The position numbers and the translations under genes were made by a program. DNA of 64,000 nt from assembly GCA_002385885.1 (NCBI GenBank), contig DGEI01000013.1, positions 124,001 through 188,000 of the forward strand. The letters are read 5' to 3'. Shown piece after piece: positions 1 to 9,944 of this stretch; positions within the stretch are counted from its first letter, which is position 1; every line of letters starts with the position of its first letter. The stretch comes from Firmicutes bacterium UBA3930 (GTDB lineage: Bacteria; Bacillota; Clostridia; Caldicoprobacterales; Caldicoprobacteraceae). The notes under the pieces are model-generated. The model worked only from the letters and a program-made list of their open reading frames with translations. It had not been told where the DNA came from and did no database searches.

Positions 1-1523
1 CTTGTTTCTCTTATAACGTTTACCTTTACTTGCCCTGGATACTCAAGTTCTCTTTCTATCTGTGTTACTATTTCTCTAGCCATTAGGAGCGCTTGGTCAT
101 CGCTGACTTTATCAGGTTTTACTATAATCCTGATTTCACGTCCTGCTTGGATTGCAAAGGCTTTTTCTACTCCTGCGAAGGAATTTGCAATTTCTTCCAG
201 CTTTTCTAACCGTTTTATATATACCTCTAAAGTTTCTCTTCTAGCTCCAGGTCTTGCAGCCGAAATAGCATCTGCAGCCTGTACTAATATAGCTTCAACA
301 GTATTGGCCTCAACATCACCATGATGAGCTAAAATAGCATGAACTACCTCGGCACTCTCGCGATACCTTTTAGCCAAATCTGCGCCTATTTCGATATGGG
401 GCCCTTCCATTTCATGATCCAACGCTTTTCCGATATCATGCAATAACCCTGCACGTTTTGCAAGCTTCTGATCTGCTCCTAATTCTGCAGCCATTATGCC
501 TGCAAGATGTGCAACTTCAATAGAATGCTTTAATACATTTTGACCGTAACTGGTTCTGTATTTCAACTTGCCCAACAATCGGATCAATTCAGGATGAAGT
601 CCATGGACCCCTACTTCAAATACAGCTTGTTCCCCTGCTTCTTTTATCTGTATCTCAATTTCCTTTTTGGCTTTTTCAACTATTTCTTCAATACGTGCCG
701 GATGTATTCTGCCGTCAAGTATCAGTTTCTCAAGAGCGATTCTGGCAACCTCTCTCCTAATGGGATCAAAACCTGACAATATAACTGCTTCAGGTGTATC
801 ATCTATTATTAAATCAATACCTGTTGCTGTTTCAAAAGTTCTTATGTTTCTACCCTCTCTGCCAATTATTCTTCCTTTCATTTCATCATTAGGCAGCTCT
901 ACAACTGATACAGTGGATTCCGCTACATGATCCGCCGCAGATTTTTGGATAGCTAACGAAATTATGTTTCGCGCTTTTCTATCCGCCTCCTCTTTAAACC
1001 TGTTCTCGTACTCACGAATCTTCATAGCAACTTCATGGGTTAACTCTTTTTCTACGTTTTTCAGAAGAAGCTCACGGGCCTGATCCATACTTAAATGGGA
1101 AATTCGTTCTAATTCACTTAACTGTTGATTATATAGCCCTTCAACCTCTTCTCGCAGTTTTTGAATCTCTTTTTGCTTTGCACTTAAGCTTTCTTCTCTC
1201 TGTCCTAAAATTTCAGCTCTCTTATCAAGGTTTTCTTCCTTTTGTTGAAGCCTTCGTTCGCTTCTCTGGATCTCATTTCGTCGTTCACGGTTTTCTCTCT
1301 CTAACTCACTTCGCAGTTTATGAATTTCTTCTTTTGCCTCTAACAAGGCTTCCTTTTTGATAGCTTCCGCCTGTCGGTTAGCATCATCAACAATTCTTCT
1401 GGCAGCTTCTTCAGCGCTGCCTATTTTACCCTCTACAATCCGTTTTCGGTAATTATACCCGAGGACACCCGCTCCACTAGCTACTACTACCAGGGCAATT
1501 CCGGTTAGTAGTAGTTCTTTCAC
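1..1523 (-). CDS. rny: Ribonuclease Y (3' end runs off window)
   Basis: Membrane-anchored endoribonuclease that starts mRNA decay in Firmicutes. Translating the complement from a GTG at 1523 gives an N-terminal hydrophobic anchor (residues 2-20), a long charged coiled coil (about 25-180), a KH domain containing [12 protein letters not shown] (about 215-226) and an HD domain whose LLHDIGKA motif puts the metal-binding His-Asp pair at 362-363. The GTG start is supported by an AGGAGGTG Shine-Dalgarno 11 nt upstream. The reading frame is open to base 1 and ends in ...NVIRET, which matches the family's C terminus, so only about ten residues should be missing. It lies downstream of recA, separated by a terminator and a 320 bp gap, so it is probably transcribed separately. 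Confidence 0.97.
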   Translation of the reverse strand, partial: MKELLLTGIALVVVASGAGVLGYNYRKRIVEGKIGSAEEAARRIVDDANRQAEAIKKEALLEAKEEIHKLRSELERENRERRNEIQRSERRLQQKEENLDKRAEILGQREESLSAKQKEIQKLREEVEGLYNQQLSELERISHLSMDQARELLLKNVEKELTHEVAMKIREYENRFKEEADRKARNIISLAIQKSAADHVAESTVSVVELPNDEMKGRIIGREGRNIRTFETATGIDLIIDDTPEAVILSGFDPIRREVARIALEKLILDGRIHPARIEEIVEKAKKEIEIQIKEAGEQAVFEVGVHGLHPELIRLLGKLKYRTSYGQNVLKHSIEVAHLAGIMAAELGADQKLAKRAGLLHDIGKALDHEMEGPHIEIGADLAKRYRESAEVVHAILAHHGDVEANTVEAILVQAADAISAARPGARRETLEVYIKRLEKLEEIANSFAGVEKAFAIQAGREIRIIVKPDKVSDDQALLMAREIVTQIERELEYPGQVKVNVIRET

Positions 1524-1847
1524 GGATTATCGGACACCTCCTCATTCTTTCACAGTTAACAAAACACGAACCGAGCAATTCGCACTCGGTCTTAATATAT
1601 ACCGTTGCATAAATAAAACTATTTGCCTCTCACCTAACGGTAATTATATTAGTTAGTCTTATACAGCAGTAATCACCATTAAAACATTATCTTGGGCAAA
1701 TTTTGCATCTATTTATTTAATTGTATAACTTTTCTTGGGACATGTCAACTAGCAAATAAAAGATGATAGTTTATACGCCTTTTTCCAGTGTGAATCCCAT
1801 AATATTCTTCAGGTTAACCAAAATGTATATGAAAAAACCCCACTTTG
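1524..1847 (-). other. rny leader / recA-rny intergenic gap
   Basis: A 324 bp gap without a gene. It holds the recA terminator at its right end and, in the rny leader, a short hairpin at 1570-1590 (ACCGAG pairing with CTCGGT). No convincing -35/-10 pair was found for rny; a TATAAT-like hexamer lies near 1636-1650 but lacks a good -35 at 17 bp. No recX-like gene is present between recA and rny. Confidence 0.4.
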
Positions 1848-1860
1848 TTATTCAGTGGGG
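1832..1860 (-). terminator. Intrinsic terminator of recA, overlapping the stop codon
   Basis: On the minus strand CCCCAC pairs with GTGGGG and is followed by six T. The TAA of recA (1848-1850) lies in the loop, so the 5' arm of the stem is made from the last codons of recA. Confidence 0.85.
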
Positions 1861-2873
1861 CTGTTGTCTACAGAAGGAATATCCGGTATCGGGTTCAAAT
1901 TAAACTCTTCTCGTATCTTCTTTTCGATCTCAACAGCTAAATCAGGGTTATCCCTTAGATACAAACGGGCATTTTCTCTTCCCTGGCCAAGCCTGATATC
2001 ACCGTAGGAATACCATGACCCGCTTTTGTTTATTATATCTATTGATACGCCCAGATCTAAAATACATCCTTCTTTTGATATACCTTCACCATATATAATA
2101 TCAAACTCGGCCTGTTTGAAAGGAGGAGCGACTTTATTCTTTACTACCTTAACCCTGGTACGATTGCCAACCATATCGGTCCCCTGTTTAATTGAATCAA
2201 TACGTCTTACATCAAGGCGTACAGATGAATAAAACTTTAAAGCCCTGCCGCCCGGTGTGGTTTCGGGGTTACCGAAAACAATTCCGACTTTTTCTCTGAG
2301 CTGATTTATGAATATAGCAACAGTTTGCGATTTGTTAATGGCGCCCGACAGCTTACGGAGTGCCTGGGACATCAACCTGGCCTGCAAGCCAACATGCGCA
2401 TCGCCCATCTCCCCTTCCAGCTCAGCCCTGGGAACAAGAGCAGCAACTGAGTCTACCACTATAACATCAATGGCTCCACTGCGGACTAATGCTTCGGTTA
2501 TCTCCAGCGCCTGTTCACCGGTATCCGGCTGCGAAACCAGGAGATTCTCGATATCAACGCCAAGATTTTTCGCATACTGGGGATCCAGAGCGTTTTCCGC
2601 ATCCACGAACGCAGCAGTGCCTCCGGCCTTTTGAGCCTCGGCTATAACATGAAGAGCGACAGTCGTTTTACCGGATGATTCCGGCCCAAATATTTCAACA
2701 ACCCTTCCCCTGGGCAGTCCGCCCACTCCAAGAGCAATATCCAGATCTAAAGCCCCGGTGGGTATAACCTCAACATTCATATGCGTCGACTCGCCCAGTT
2801 TCATAATAGAGCCCTTGCCAAACTGCCGTTCAATTTGATTGATGGCCATTTCCAATGCTTTTGACTTCTCCAT
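1848..2873 (-). CDS. recA: Recombinase RecA
   Basis: Homologous-recombination and SOS coprotease ATPase. The 341 aa length is normal for the family. Walker A is GPESSGKTT (residues 63-71) and Walker B is VIVVD (137-141). The ssDNA-binding loop regions ([32 protein letters not shown]) are intact, and the C terminus is short and acidic. The gene has its own promoter with a LexA operator in the 137 bp gap to cinA and ends in a terminator that overlaps its stop codon, so it is probably a single-gene SOS unit. Confidence 0.99.
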   Translation of the reverse strand: MEKSKALEMAINQIERQFGKGSIMKLGESTHMNVEVIPTGALDLDIALGVGGLPRGRVVEIFGPESSGKTTVALHVIAEAQKAGGTAAFVDAENALDPQYAKNLGVDIENLLVSQPDTGEQALEITEALVRSGAIDVIVVDSVAALVPRAELEGEMGDAHVGLQARLMSQALRKLSGAINKSQTVAIFINQLREKVGIVFGNPETTPGGRALKFYSSVRLDVRRIDSIKQGTDMVGNRTRVKVVKNKVAPPFKQAEFDIIYGEGISKEGCILDLGVSIDIINKSGSWYSYGDIRLGQGRENARLYLRDNPDLAVEIEKKIREEFNLNPIPDIPSVDNSPTE

Positions 2874-2941
2874 ACCTGCACCCTGGTTGATTGTCAGGGA
2901 CTCACCTGCCTTTTCATTTTTTTATATGAAAGATACCGCTT

Positions 2942-2990
2942 CGAACAAATGTTCTAGTGTTATTATATATTATTATTTAAAATTGGTCAA
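2942..2990 (-). promoter_or_regulatory. recA promoter with LexA (SOS) box
   Basis: Minus-strand -35 TTGACC (2985-2990), 17 bp spacer, -10 TATAAT (2962-2967). Immediately downstream, over the expected start site, is CGAACAAATGTTCT (2942-2955), which fits the Gram-positive LexA operator pattern GAAC-N4-GTTC. RecA is the textbook LexA target in Firmicutes; binding itself is inferred. Confidence 0.85.
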
Positions 2991-3010
2991 GCTTAATATG
3001 CCAAAAACGG

Positions 3011-4246
3011 TTATATATTAAGCAGTTTGCGCCGCAGTAAATCAAGAGCCTGTTTTGCTGTGGAGTGTTTTATACGCTTCCTGTCTCCGCTAAAACGGAA
3101 CTCATCGACGTCTGCTTCACCGTTCATCGCTATTGCTATATACACCAGTCCAACAGGTTTTTGGACTGTTCCTCCACCGGGACCTGCAATACCGGTAACT
3201 GCAAGGCCAATGTCGGCGCCGGTTGTTTCTGTTATCCCTACAGCCATTTCACGGGCTGTTTCCCGGCTTACAGCACCATGGCTTTCTATAGTCTCCGGCT
3301 TTACTCCTAAACGCTTAATTTTGGCTTCATTACTGTAAGTTATTGCTCCCTCCAGAAAGTTCTTTGATATACCGGGAACATCTGTAAGCATATCACCAAT
3401 CAGTCCGCCGCTGCATGATTCAGCAACAGCCAGGGTTAACCCTTTTTCTTCAAGGAGTTTTGCCACAACTATTTCCAGGCTCTCACTATCAATACCATAG
3501 ACGGCATCGCCTAAACGCCTGCGTATCTCGTCTTCCACCGGTTTTATAAACTCAAGGGGATCCTGTTCCCGGTCACATTTGACCGTTAGCCTCAATGTAA
3601 CTTCGCCATACGAAGCCAGCGGGGCAATGGTCGGCATTGTCTGGTTTATCAGCAGATCCTTTATGGTTTCCTCCACTGCCGATTCACCTATACCATAAAT
3701 CCTGAGAACCCTTGAAAAAATCTTCTGATTCTCCCGTTCTGCCAAATAGGGTATGACATAATTGGAAAACATCGGTTGAAGCTCAAAAGGAGGCCCGGGA
3801 AGCATAATATACACTCTGTTGTCCTTTTCAATTATGGCTCCGGGTGCAGTCCCATAATTGTTGGGCAAAACAACAGCTTCTTTCGGAAACATGGCTTGTT
3901 TGAGATTGTTTTCTGTCAGTGTTCTTCCCCGTTTTTTAAAAAATTCGCGAATTGCCTGAGCGCTTGGTTCATGGAGGGTAAGCTTAAGCCCCAGGAAATC
4001 GGCTATTGTCTCCTTGGTCAGATCATCCATGGTGGGGCCCAGCCCACCTGTAGTAATAATCAAATCTGCCCTGCCTGAAGCAATTTTCAATGCCTCCATA
4101 AACCGGTTGCGGTTGTCCCCCACAACTGTATGATAATATACATTAATGCCTAAATCGGAAAGATTATTTGATATATACTGGGCATTTGTATTGACTATTT
4201 GCCCCAACAGAAGCTCGCTTCCAACTGCAATTATTTCAGTATTCAT
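3011..4246 (-). CDS. cinA: CinA family protein (MoCF-like domain + nicotinamide-nucleotide amidase)
   Basis: The 411 aa protein has the two-domain layout of full-length CinA. The N-terminal molybdopterin-binding-like (MoCF) domain spans residues 1 to about 170, with TEIIAVGSELLLG and TTGGLGPTMDD. The C-terminal PncC amidase domain (about 250-411) has AVAESCSGGLIGDML and the GIAGPGGG loop. The amidase recycles nicotinamide mononucleotide to nicotinate mononucleotide, and some CinA proteins also hydrolyse ADP-ribose. Upstream of recA as in many Firmicutes, 18 nt after pgsA in the same direction, start preceded by AAGGGG. Confidence 0.95.
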   Translation of the reverse strand: MNTEIIAVGSELLLGQIVNTNAQYISNNLSDLGINVYYHTVVGDNRNRFMEALKIASGRADLIITTGGLGPTMDDLTKETIADFLGLKLTLHEPSAQAIREFFKKRGRTLTENNLKQAMFPKEAVVLPNNYGTAPGAIIEKDNRVYIMLPGPPFELQPMFSNYVIPYLAERENQKIFSRVLRIYGIGESAVEETIKDLLINQTMPTIAPLASYGEVTLRLTVKCDREQDPLEFIKPVEDEIRRRLGDAVYGIDSESLEIVVAKLLEEKGLTLAVAESCSGGLIGDMLTDVPGISKNFLEGAITYSNEAKIKRLGVKPETIESHGAVSRETAREMAVGITETTGADIGLAVTGIAGPGGGTVQKPVGLVYIAIAMNGEADVDEFRFSGDRKRIKHSTAKQALDLLRRKLLNI

Positions 4247-4264
4247 TTCATTACCCCTTCTTAT

Positions 4265-4801
4265 TCATTTCCGAAGTAAACTTATATTCTTATATATATA
4301 ATCCGCACCGGATATGATCGTTACTGCAACAGCCAGCGCCAGGGAGATCTTGTCGAACGGAAAACCCATCTGTGCAAAAGGAACATTGTTAAGTATAATA
4401 GCTACTATTGCTATAATCTGTAAAATAGTCTTCAGTTTTCCCCAACCGCTGGCAGCAATAATAACACCTTCTGAAGCAGCAAGCATCCTGAATCCGGTAA
4501 TAACAAATTCCCTGGTTATTATAATAATGGCAATAACCGAAGATAATTTTCCCATTTCTACCAAGATTATCAGGGCCGAGGTAACCAGTATTTTATCTGC
4601 CAAAGGGTCAATAAATTTCCCGAAGATTGTAACCTCATTTCTCTTTCGGGCAATATAACCATCCACACTATCCGTGCTGGCCGCCACAATAAAAACCATA
4701 GCAGCCAGTACATTGCTGTATGGAAAATCAGCCAACAGCAGCACCATGAACAGTGGTACCAATAATATCCTTAAAATTGTTATCTTATTTGCTAAATTCA
4801 T
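4265..4801 (-). CDS. pgsA: CDP-diacylglycerol--glycerol-3-phosphate 3-phosphatidyltransferase
   Basis: Makes phosphatidylglycerol phosphate in the cytoplasmic membrane. From the chosen ATG at 4801 the protein is 178 aa, begins MNLANKITILRI and carries the CDP-alcohol phosphotransferase motif D-x2-DG-x2-AR ... G-x3-D-x3-D (Asp44 to Asp69), plus four to five hydrophobic segments. A longer reading from 4828 adds nine residues inside rimO and lacks the family's usual N terminus, so it was not used. The start overlaps the end of rimO by 17 nt, which suggests translational coupling. Confidence 0.95.
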   Translation of the reverse strand: MNLANKITILRILLVPLFMVLLLADFPYSNVLAAMVFIVAASTDSVDGYIARKRNEVTIFGKFIDPLADKILVTSALIILVEMGKLSSVIAIIIITREFVITGFRMLAASEGVIIAASGWGKLKTILQIIAIVAIILNNVPFAQMGFPFDKISLALAVAVTIISGADYIYKNISLLRK

Positions 4802-6119
4802 ATGTCTCCCCCAGCAAATCATAATCATAGGCTTTAGTAATCCTTACTTCAGCAAATTCTCCAACCTTTAGCGGCTTTTTGCTTATTACATACACCAGCG
4901 GGTCTATATCCGGAGATTCTCCATAAGACCTTCCTACATATATATTGTTTGACTGAACAGCCTCTATCAATACTTTATAAGATCGGCCCACTTTTTCACG
5001 GTTAAGTTTCTTGGATATTTTCCGCTGGATACTCATAATATCAGCTTTTCGTCTCTCTTTTATTTCTTCATCAATTTGATCGGTATAGCCGGCGGCTGCC
5101 GTGCCTTCTTCCCGTGAATAAGTAAAGACTCCTAACCTGTTAAACTGTATCTCCTGTACAAAGTCAACCAGTTCTTCGAATTCTTCCTCCCCCTCACCGG
5201 GAAAACCTACAATAAATGAAGTGCGAAGAACTATATCGGGTATCCTCTCCCGCAGACTTTTCAGGAGGCTGCGGATCCCGGACGGAGAGAAATGGCGGTT
5301 CATCCGCTTTAATATAGCCGGATTAATATGCTGTATGGGAATATCAATATAATTGCATATTTTTTCTTCCCTTGCAATGATATCAATAAGCTGATCGGTA
5401 ACCCGATCCGGATAACAGTAAAGCAGCCGCAGCCAGGTAAGTTGGGGAAGTTTAACCAGCTCCTCAAGCAGCTTGGTTAATGTTAATCCGCCGCCCAGGT
5501 CAATGCCGTACCGGGTCAAATCCTGGCCTACCAGTATTATTTCCCGTACACCGTTTTCAACTAACTTCTGCGCCTCGTCTAATACCTCGTCTATAGGCCG
5601 GCTTGTATGAGGCCCTCTCAGCTGCGGTATAACACAATAAGCACAGCAGTTGCTGCATCCTTCAGAAATCTTCAGGTATGCCGTATGGGAAGGAGTAGTT
5701 AATACTCTCGGCATATCCTTTAAGCAGGGAAGCTCCGGGCTTCCTACGTTAACCAGACTGTCATCATCCTTCAAACATTTATCTATAACCCTCAGTATCC
5801 CGGTATATTTTCCGGTCCCGACCACAGCATCAATTTCAGGTATTTCTTTGATAAGCTGGTCAGGATAGCGCTGTGCCATACAGCCTGTTACAACTAACAG
5901 TTTACAGTTTCCTGTCTTTTTGTACTGGGCCTGCTCAATTATGGCATCAATGGATTCCTCTTTTGCCGGGTCGATAAAACCACAGGTATTCACAATAATT
6001 ATATCTGCTTCTTCAGATTGATTAACAATGGTATATCCTCCGCGTTTAAGCAATCCAAGCATTACCTCTGCATCTACCCGGTTCTTGTCGCATCCAAGGG
6101 AGATCATTCCTACCTTCAT
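4785..6119 (-). CDS. rimO: Ribosomal protein S12 methylthiotransferase RimO
   Basis: Radical SAM enzyme that adds a methylthio group to the conserved Asp of ribosomal protein S12. The 444 aa protein has the N-terminal UPF0004 domain with the three auxiliary-cluster cysteines (Cys10, Cys46, Cys80), the radical SAM CxxxCxxC at Cys155/159/162, and a C-terminal TRAM-like domain. The sequences DKNRVDAE and RTSFIVGFPGEGEEEF are typical of RimO rather than MiaB. It sits between ftsK and pgsA in one transcription direction, 18 nt after ftsK. Confidence 0.95.
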   Translation of the reverse strand: MKVGMISLGCDKNRVDAEVMLGLLKRGGYTIVNQSEEADIIIVNTCGFIDPAKEESIDAIIEQAQYKKTGNCKLLVVTGCMAQRYPDQLIKEIPEIDAVVGTGKYTGILRVIDKCLKDDDSLVNVGSPELPCLKDMPRVLTTPSHTAYLKISEGCSNCCAYCVIPQLRGPHTSRPIDEVLDEAQKLVENGVREIILVGQDLTRYGIDLGGGLTLTKLLEELVKLPQLTWLRLLYCYPDRVTDQLIDIIAREEKICNYIDIPIQHINPAILKRMNRHFSPSGIRSLLKSLRERIPDIVLRTSFIVGFPGEGEEEFEELVDFVQEIQFNRLGVFTYSREEGTAAAGYTDQIDEEIKERRKADIMSIQRKISKKLNREKVGRSYKVLIEAVQSNNIYVGRSYGESPDIDPLVYVISKKPLKVGEFAEVRITKAYDYDLLGETYEFSK

Positions 6120-6137
6120 ATCGAAAAATAAAGCCTC

Positions 6138-8372
6138 CTACACTATATCGTCTTTGTACAGCTTTTCATATTCATCCCGCGTTATCAGGACATTTCGCGG
6201 TTTACTGCCCTCAAAACCACTGACAATTCCCCGTATTTCCATTTCATCTATCAGGCGCGCAGCCCGTGCATACCCTATTCTCAAACGCCTTTGCAGCATG
6301 GATATGGACGCTTGTCCTGCATCCAGCACAGTTTCAATTGCTTCCGGAAGCAATTCATCAAAATGCTCCGGCTCGGTAAATTCATGTTCAGTTACAATTT
6401 CTTCAAGGATATCGGGGCTGTAGCTTGGTGAATCGTTCTGCTGCTTGATATAGTTTACCACAGATTCTACTTCTTTTGCTGTTACAAAGGATCCCTGAAC
6501 CCTGATTGGTTTGTTCGCCCCAACCGGATAAAACAGCATATCCCCGCGGCCTAAAAGCTTTTCTGCACCACCCATATCAAGGATGGTACGGGAATCCACC
6601 TGGGAAGATACGGCAAATGCAATACGAGAAGGTATGTTAGCCTTTATCAGCCCGGTAATAACATCCACCGAAGGCCTTTGAGTTGCAATTATCAGATGAA
6701 TCCCTGCTGCCCGGGCCATCTGGGCAAGCCGGCATACAGCATCTTCAACTTCTGCGGGAGCTACCATCATAAGATCCGACAGCTCATCAATAATCACCAG
6801 CATTTGCGGCAAACGCTCATCCGGTGTCTCAACAGACATGTTATAGTCATCTATATCCCTTACACCTTTATCTGCAAACAGATTGTATCTTGATGTCATC
6901 TCCTGAACTGCCCAGTTTAATGCCCCTGCCGCCTTCTTGGGATTGGTAACGACCGGTATCAGCAAATGGGGAATGCCGTTATACTGGTTGAGCTCCACCA
7001 TCTTTGGATCGATCATGATCATCTTTACTTCCTGGGGTGAAGCTTTATATAGAATGCTTAAAATCAGGGCATTTATGCATACGCTTTTCCCTGAACCGGT
7101 AGCACCGGCGATAAGCAGGTGGGGCATTTGGGCAATATCTGCTATTATATTTTTCCCGGCAATATCCTTGCCCAAAGCTACGGCAATCCTGGATGGATGG
7201 TATATGAACTCCTCCGATTCCAATACCTCTCTTAAATAAACGGGAGATATATCCCTGTTGGGCACCTCGATTCCAACAGCTGCCTTGCCCGGAATAGGCG
7301 CTTCAATGCGCACTGAAGGAGCCGCAAGATTCAAAGCTATATCGTCCGCCAGGCTTACTATCCGGCTTACTTTTACTCCCGGAGCCGGATGCAGTTCATA
7401 CCTTGTTATAACCGGTCCCCTGCTGACCTGGGTAACTTTTGCACTGACACCAAAACTGTTTAAGGTTTCTTCCAGAAGCCTGGCATTATTCTCGGCCAAC
7501 CTGGCACGATCTTTCTCATAAATATTTACCTGAGGCCTTATCAGCAAATCAGTAGGCGGTATTCTATAACCGTGTTCCAATGCTTTCCTTTGGATGTCCT
7601 TGCTGATAACAGGAATATCATCCTTTTTATCCTCATTTTTGTCCTCTGCAGCTTTTATCTGCGTTTCTCTATGAACCTCCTGCCTTTCCTGCCGGAAAGC
7701 TTCATCCAAGGTTTGCAATTCATCCGGCGGTTTCCTTGTAAATTCATTAACAGGGATTGTCTCTCCGGCAAACGATTTTTTATCCTTTTCAGCCTGTCTT
7801 TCCAGCTTTGGCCTGATGGTCCCATATATATTATCGCTTATCTGCTTCAATGACAGGTTAGTCAGAAGCAGCAGGCTGACAACCAAAAAAACAGCAACAA
7901 ATATATAACCGCCTGCTATACCAAAAAGCTTATACATAACAAATACTAAAGACGAAACTAAAGCTCCCGCGCCTATGCCTTCCTGGCCTTTTTCATATGA
8001 CGAATATATGAAATTCTTGATGCCTGATGAATCAATTTGCTGAAAATAGACAAGATGCAGACCGGCCATGGCAAATACAATAGTAAAAATAACAAGCAGC
8101 AGTTTAAACTTGTTAACCTTTTTATGATAGGCGACAATGGTCAGCCCGCCCCCAATTAAAAACAGAAGGGGAACTGCATAACCGAGCAGTCCAAAAAGGC
8201 CCATAATAACGGCTTTTAAATATGTCCCGACAATGCCGGCTGACGATGTATATATACTGATTATTGCAAAAAGGCCAAATCCTATAAGTAAAACACCGAC
8301 AGTTTCGTGGTATACCCGTTTTTTGGCCAGCTCATTTCTTCTTTTCTTTTTCTTAGCCTTTTTCTCAGCCAT
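6138..8372 (-). CDS. ftsK: DNA translocase FtsK/SpoIIIE
   Basis: Septal DNA pump that clears chromosomes at division or moves DNA into the forespore. The 744 aa protein begins MAEKKAKKKKRR at an ATG with an AAGGGTG Shine-Dalgarno; 31 further in-frame upstream codons lack family similarity. It has four N-terminal membrane segments (about 24-44, 55-80, 92-110, 138-172), a charged linker, the motor domain with Walker A GATGSGKS (423-430), and a C-terminal winged-helix gamma domain (ISMLQRRLRIGYARAARLID) that reads orientation sequences. Being near tepA-ylzJ matches the Bacillus spoIIIE neighbourhood, so a sporulation role is likely. Confidence 0.96.
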   Translation of the reverse strand: MAEKKAKKKKRRNELAKKRVYHETVGVLLIGFGLFAIISIYTSSAGIVGTYLKAVIMGLFGLLGYAVPLLFLIGGGLTIVAYHKKVNKFKLLLVIFTIVFAMAGLHLVYFQQIDSSGIKNFIYSSYEKGQEGIGAGALVSSLVFVMYKLFGIAGGYIFVAVFLVVSLLLLTNLSLKQISDNIYGTIRPKLERQAEKDKKSFAGETIPVNEFTRKPPDELQTLDEAFRQERQEVHRETQIKAAEDKNEDKKDDIPVISKDIQRKALEHGYRIPPTDLLIRPQVNIYEKDRARLAENNARLLEETLNSFGVSAKVTQVSRGPVITRYELHPAPGVKVSRIVSLADDIALNLAAPSVRIEAPIPGKAAVGIEVPNRDISPVYLREVLESEEFIYHPSRIAVALGKDIAGKNIIADIAQMPHLLIAGATGSGKSVCINALILSILYKASPQEVKMIMIDPKMVELNQYNGIPHLLIPVVTNPKKAAGALNWAVQEMTSRYNLFADKGVRDIDDYNMSVETPDERLPQMLVIIDELSDLMMVAPAEVEDAVCRLAQMARAAGIHLIIATQRPSVDVITGLIKANIPSRIAFAVSSQVDSRTILDMGGAEKLLGRGDMLFYPVGANKPIRVQGSFVTAKEVESVVNYIKQQNDSPSYSPDILEEIVTEHEFTEPEHFDELLPEAIETVLDAGQASISMLQRRLRIGYARAARLIDEMEIRGIVSGFEGSKPRNVLITRDEYEKLYKDDIV

Positions 8373-8469
8373 TTTACAATCACCCTTGTAATGATATTCT
8401 ACATCATCACTAAAATTCCTTCTATCGGTGTTTACTATCTGGCCCATAACTGGCAATAGGTACAATAAG

Positions 8470-9309
8470 TCAGATCGGAAGCAAAGTATATATTAATACC
8501 AGTGCACCAACGCCCCAGCAATAGTATGCAAAGTAGTTAAACTTCTTTTTATGCAGCAATGTGATCAAAACTCTGATTGCCAAATATCCGGAAACAGCCG
8601 CTGCAAAAAAACCTCCCGTTACCGGCAGGATATCATGAAATGTGGAGGCATTTGAAAAGATATCCTTACCTTCCAGAACCACAGCACCCAGTATTGCCGG
8701 AATTGATAATAAGAATGAAAAACGGGTGGCTAATTCAGGTGTGAATCCTCTTAACAGTCCTGCAAAAATAGTAGAACCCGAACGGGAAATCCCCGGAACC
8801 ATGGCAATGCTCTGTACAATACCAACCCAAACTGCATCTGATACAGACATATTCTCAGGCTTTTTCCGGTTTCCAAAAATCCTGTTGGACAGCCAGAGAA
8901 GAATTCCCGTTATAATAAGGGCGAACCCGACAATGTTCAACCGGCTAAATATGCTGACGAACATATCTTTTAATAACAAACCGATAATGGCTGTCGGAAT
9001 TGTAGCGATTACTACCATTACCATAAGAATTCTATAAGGCCTGTCCGGATCCAGCAGTTTTGGCCTTTGACCCCTGAACCAGCCGGAAATCAGCAAAAAG
9101 AATTCACTGACAAGCCTCAGCACATCCTGACGGTAATAGACTAACACTGCAATAAGGGTACCGAGATGAAGCATGACATCGAAGGCAACATCGGCCTCTT
9201 CGATATTGAAAATCTGTTGGGCAATTGCCAGATGTCCTGAACTGCTGATCGGTAAAAATTCAGTTAAACCCTGCAATATTCCAAGAAGTATTGCTTCTAT
9301 AATATTCAA
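8470..9309 (-). CDS. uppP: Undecaprenyl-diphosphatase
   Basis: Integral membrane phosphatase that recycles undecaprenyl pyrophosphate for peptidoglycan synthesis and gives bacitracin tolerance. The 279 aa protein shows the two family signatures EFLPISSSGH (residues 17-26) and PGISRSGST, and seven to eight hydrophobic helices. The start is TTG at 9309, supported by AAGGAGG eight nt upstream. It lies 97 bp upstream of the ftsK start and is probably co-transcribed with it. It separates ftsK from ylzJ-tepA, which are adjacent in Bacillus. Confidence 0.96.
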   Translation of the reverse strand: MNIIEAILLGILQGLTEFLPISSSGHLAIAQQIFNIEEADVAFDVMLHLGTLIAVLVYYRQDVLRLVSEFFLLISGWFRGQRPKLLDPDRPYRILMVMVVIATIPTAIIGLLLKDMFVSIFSRLNIVGFALIITGILLWLSNRIFGNRKKPENMSVSDAVWVGIVQSIAMVPGISRSGSTIFAGLLRGFTPELATRFSFLLSIPAILGAVVLEGKDIFSNASTFHDILPVTGGFFAAAVSGYLAIRVLITLLHKKKFNYFAYYCWGVGALVLIYTLLPI

Positions 9310-9406
9310 AAAAACCGCCTCCTTAACAACATGAACGTAAACATTATACCACTATTCAAAAAAGAAGGCTATATACTGTTTTGCACTTATCATAAATATA
9401 AAGATA

Positions 9407-9562
9407 AAGAATATTATTCCGCCCGCTGGAGCTCAAGGCTAAGAACCTGCAGCACCCTCTCCGGGCTTTCACCAAAACTCGCTTACGCGACAGACTGGTT
9501 CCGGCTTATCCTCCGCTTCGCTGACAGGTTCTAAGCCATTTCGTGAGGCAGGTTCATTTATA
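9407..9562. repeat. Dispersed palindromic repeat, copy 1 (about 156 bp)
   Basis: Intergenic element between uppP and ylzJ, closely similar to 14187-14346. Shared blocks include AAGAATATTATTCCGC, ACTCGCTTACGCG, AGACTGGTTCCGGCT, CTCCGCTTCGCTGACAGG and GGTTCTAAGCC. The outer halves are inverted relative to each other (AGAACCTG against CAGGTTCT), as in copy 2, but the right terminal inverted repeat has decayed. The rest of the 9310-9713 gap holds only AT-rich sequence and the ylzJ terminator. Confidence 0.85.
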
Positions 9563-9685
9563 ATTTCATATGGCAATATTGACCGCTGTTATGTAACGGA
9601 AAATCTGATATAGTATATTGCAAAAAATCAGTAATATTTGACATGTTAAGACATGCGGCTAATAATCCTGCTGCTGCAAAAACAT

Positions 9686-9715
9686 AAAAAAGTCCGGGAC
9701 GTAAACGCCCGGACT
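9686..9715 (-). terminator. Intrinsic terminator of tepA-ylzJ, overlapping the ylzJ stop
   Basis: Minus-strand AGTCCGGG pairs with CCCGGACT around a short loop and is followed by a T run. The ylzJ TAG (9714-9716) forms the outermost bases of the stem. Confidence 0.88.
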
Positions 9716-9944
9716 AGTCTAGCTTTATTTCCTTTCCCGGCTGCAGTTGGGGATTTAAATAGTCAAAGGGATTTGTGCTTATTATTCTGTTTATACGGTA
9801 CAGGCCTTGCCTGACAGGTATAACTTCAAGCTTAAAATTTTTCATCTCAACTGTCGTAATCCGCCCCACATCTTCACTGCTGCACCCTTGAGCGCCGGGG
9901 GCATTATTGATATAGTCGGGGTGTATGATAGTGTACAGAATCAA
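9714..9944 (-). CDS. ylzJ: YlzJ-like protein
   Basis: A 76 aa protein beginning MILYTIIHPDYI, resembling the small YlzJ family of Firmicutes, whose function is unknown. It has no membrane segment or cysteine motif. Its ATG overlaps the tepA stop in an ATGA arrangement, so it is translationally coupled to tepA, the same order seen in Bacillus beside spoIIIE. A terminator begins at its stop codon. The identification rests on the start sequence, the size and the gene order. Confidence 0.8.
   Translation of the reverse strand: MILYTIIHPDYINNAPGAQGCSSEDVGRITTVEMKNFKLEVIPVRQGLYRINRIISTNPFDYLNPQLQPGKEIKLD

Noticed and set aside
9331..9534. Plus-strand open frame across repeat copy 1, similar to one across copy 2 (14185-14391)
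   Set aside because: The shared peptide stretch follows from the repeated DNA; the frames differ elsewhere, lack ribosome-binding sites and run through the palindrome.
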